In this document: positions 28,173 to 28,228 of the stretch, piece after piece
Position numbering within the stretch: the stretch's first letter is position 1
Layout of the letters: the number at the start of each line of letters is the position of its first letter
Origin: Chara braunii
Taxonomy: Eukaryota; Streptophyta; Charophyceae; Charales; Characeae
Length of the DNA stretch: 28,228 nt
Assembly: GCA_003427395.1 (NCBI GenBank)
Contig: BFEA01000210.1
Span: 388,227 to 416,454 of the forward strand
Direction: 5' to 3'
Notes under the pieces: generated by a model
The model's database searches: none
What the model was told of the DNA's origin: nothing
The model's input: only the letters and a program-made list of their open reading frames with translations
Program-made: the position numbers and the translations under genes

Positions 28173-28228
28173 TGAGTTTTATTTTTGTTTGGACGACCCC
28201 GATTTCTGCACTAATGACGCACCAGCGT

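Larger units (their letters stand above)
17950..28228. other. Repeat-rich stretch upstream of exon a (intron or intergenic)
   Basis: Exon a begins inside an Arg codon, so at least part of this is intron on the minus strand. I looked for the HSA-domain strings expected upstream (KKFW, KHQL, GQTER) and found none. The whole 10.3 kb may be one intron. Individual repeats are listed separately. Stretches without any visible feature are about 18070-19080, 22090-22540, 22700-23240, 23730-24490, 24950-25170, 25880-26160 and 26480-27240. Confidence 0.6.

Overview
This window is eukaryotic nuclear DNA. It contains GT-AG introns, long microsatellites, SINE-like elements and many degenerate tandem repeats, and no prokaryote-style operons. 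The only gene I can support runs on the minus strand. It is the central part of a SWR1/SRCAP-type Snf2 ATPase, the catalytic subunit of the complex that deposits histone H2A.Z. The protein reads closest to land-plant PIE1 as I remember that family. Because the protein is plant-like while the introns are 1 to 3.5 kb and full of repeats, I suspect a streptophyte with a large genome, possibly a charophyte such as Chara. That species guess is inference.

Gene layout, in transcription order (minus strand, high to low coordinates): exon a 17496-17949, exon b 16225-16360, exon c 13435-14342, a tentative 48-base exon d 9933-9980, exon e 6227-7808, exon f 5064-5229, exon g 3886-3979 and exon h 1006-1073. 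All junctions are GT-AG and the codon phases match across each one. With exon d the joined frame is 1152 codons. Exon a starts just after the HSA domain, at a YSSMLAENL motif. Exons a to d encode the acidic linker that in this family contacts H2A.Z-H2B. Exon e carries the first RecA-like lobe (GLGKT, DEAH, LLTGTPLQN). Exons f to h carry the [10 protein letters not shown] to VCNHPDLFEGRP stretch that precedes the long SWR1-class insertion. The HSA-domain exons and the second helicase lobe are not found here, so the gene should continue past both ends of the window.

Regions between exons: the introns hold SINE-like elements (about 1390-1565, 4330-4515 and 16505-16795), a nested palindrome (2851-2906), a cluster of GTAC tetramers (5790-6003), CT/CA and GA microsatellites (8095-8295, 10473-10562) and two families of local duplications (10612-11300 and 11331-12290).

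The right-hand 10.3 kb (17950-28228) has no gene I can recognise. It may be the long upstream intron. It contains a CA microsatellite next to the exon a acceptor, tandem duplications of 36, 209, 98 and 40 bases, a probable non-autonomous DNA transposon with terminal inverted repeats (23242-23725), an array of about 85-base units with one inverted unit (24497-24945), a 165-base duplication (26160-26475) and a G13/C10 hairpin near the end. Some unassigned open frames (25172-25880, 27241-27687) look like remnants at best.
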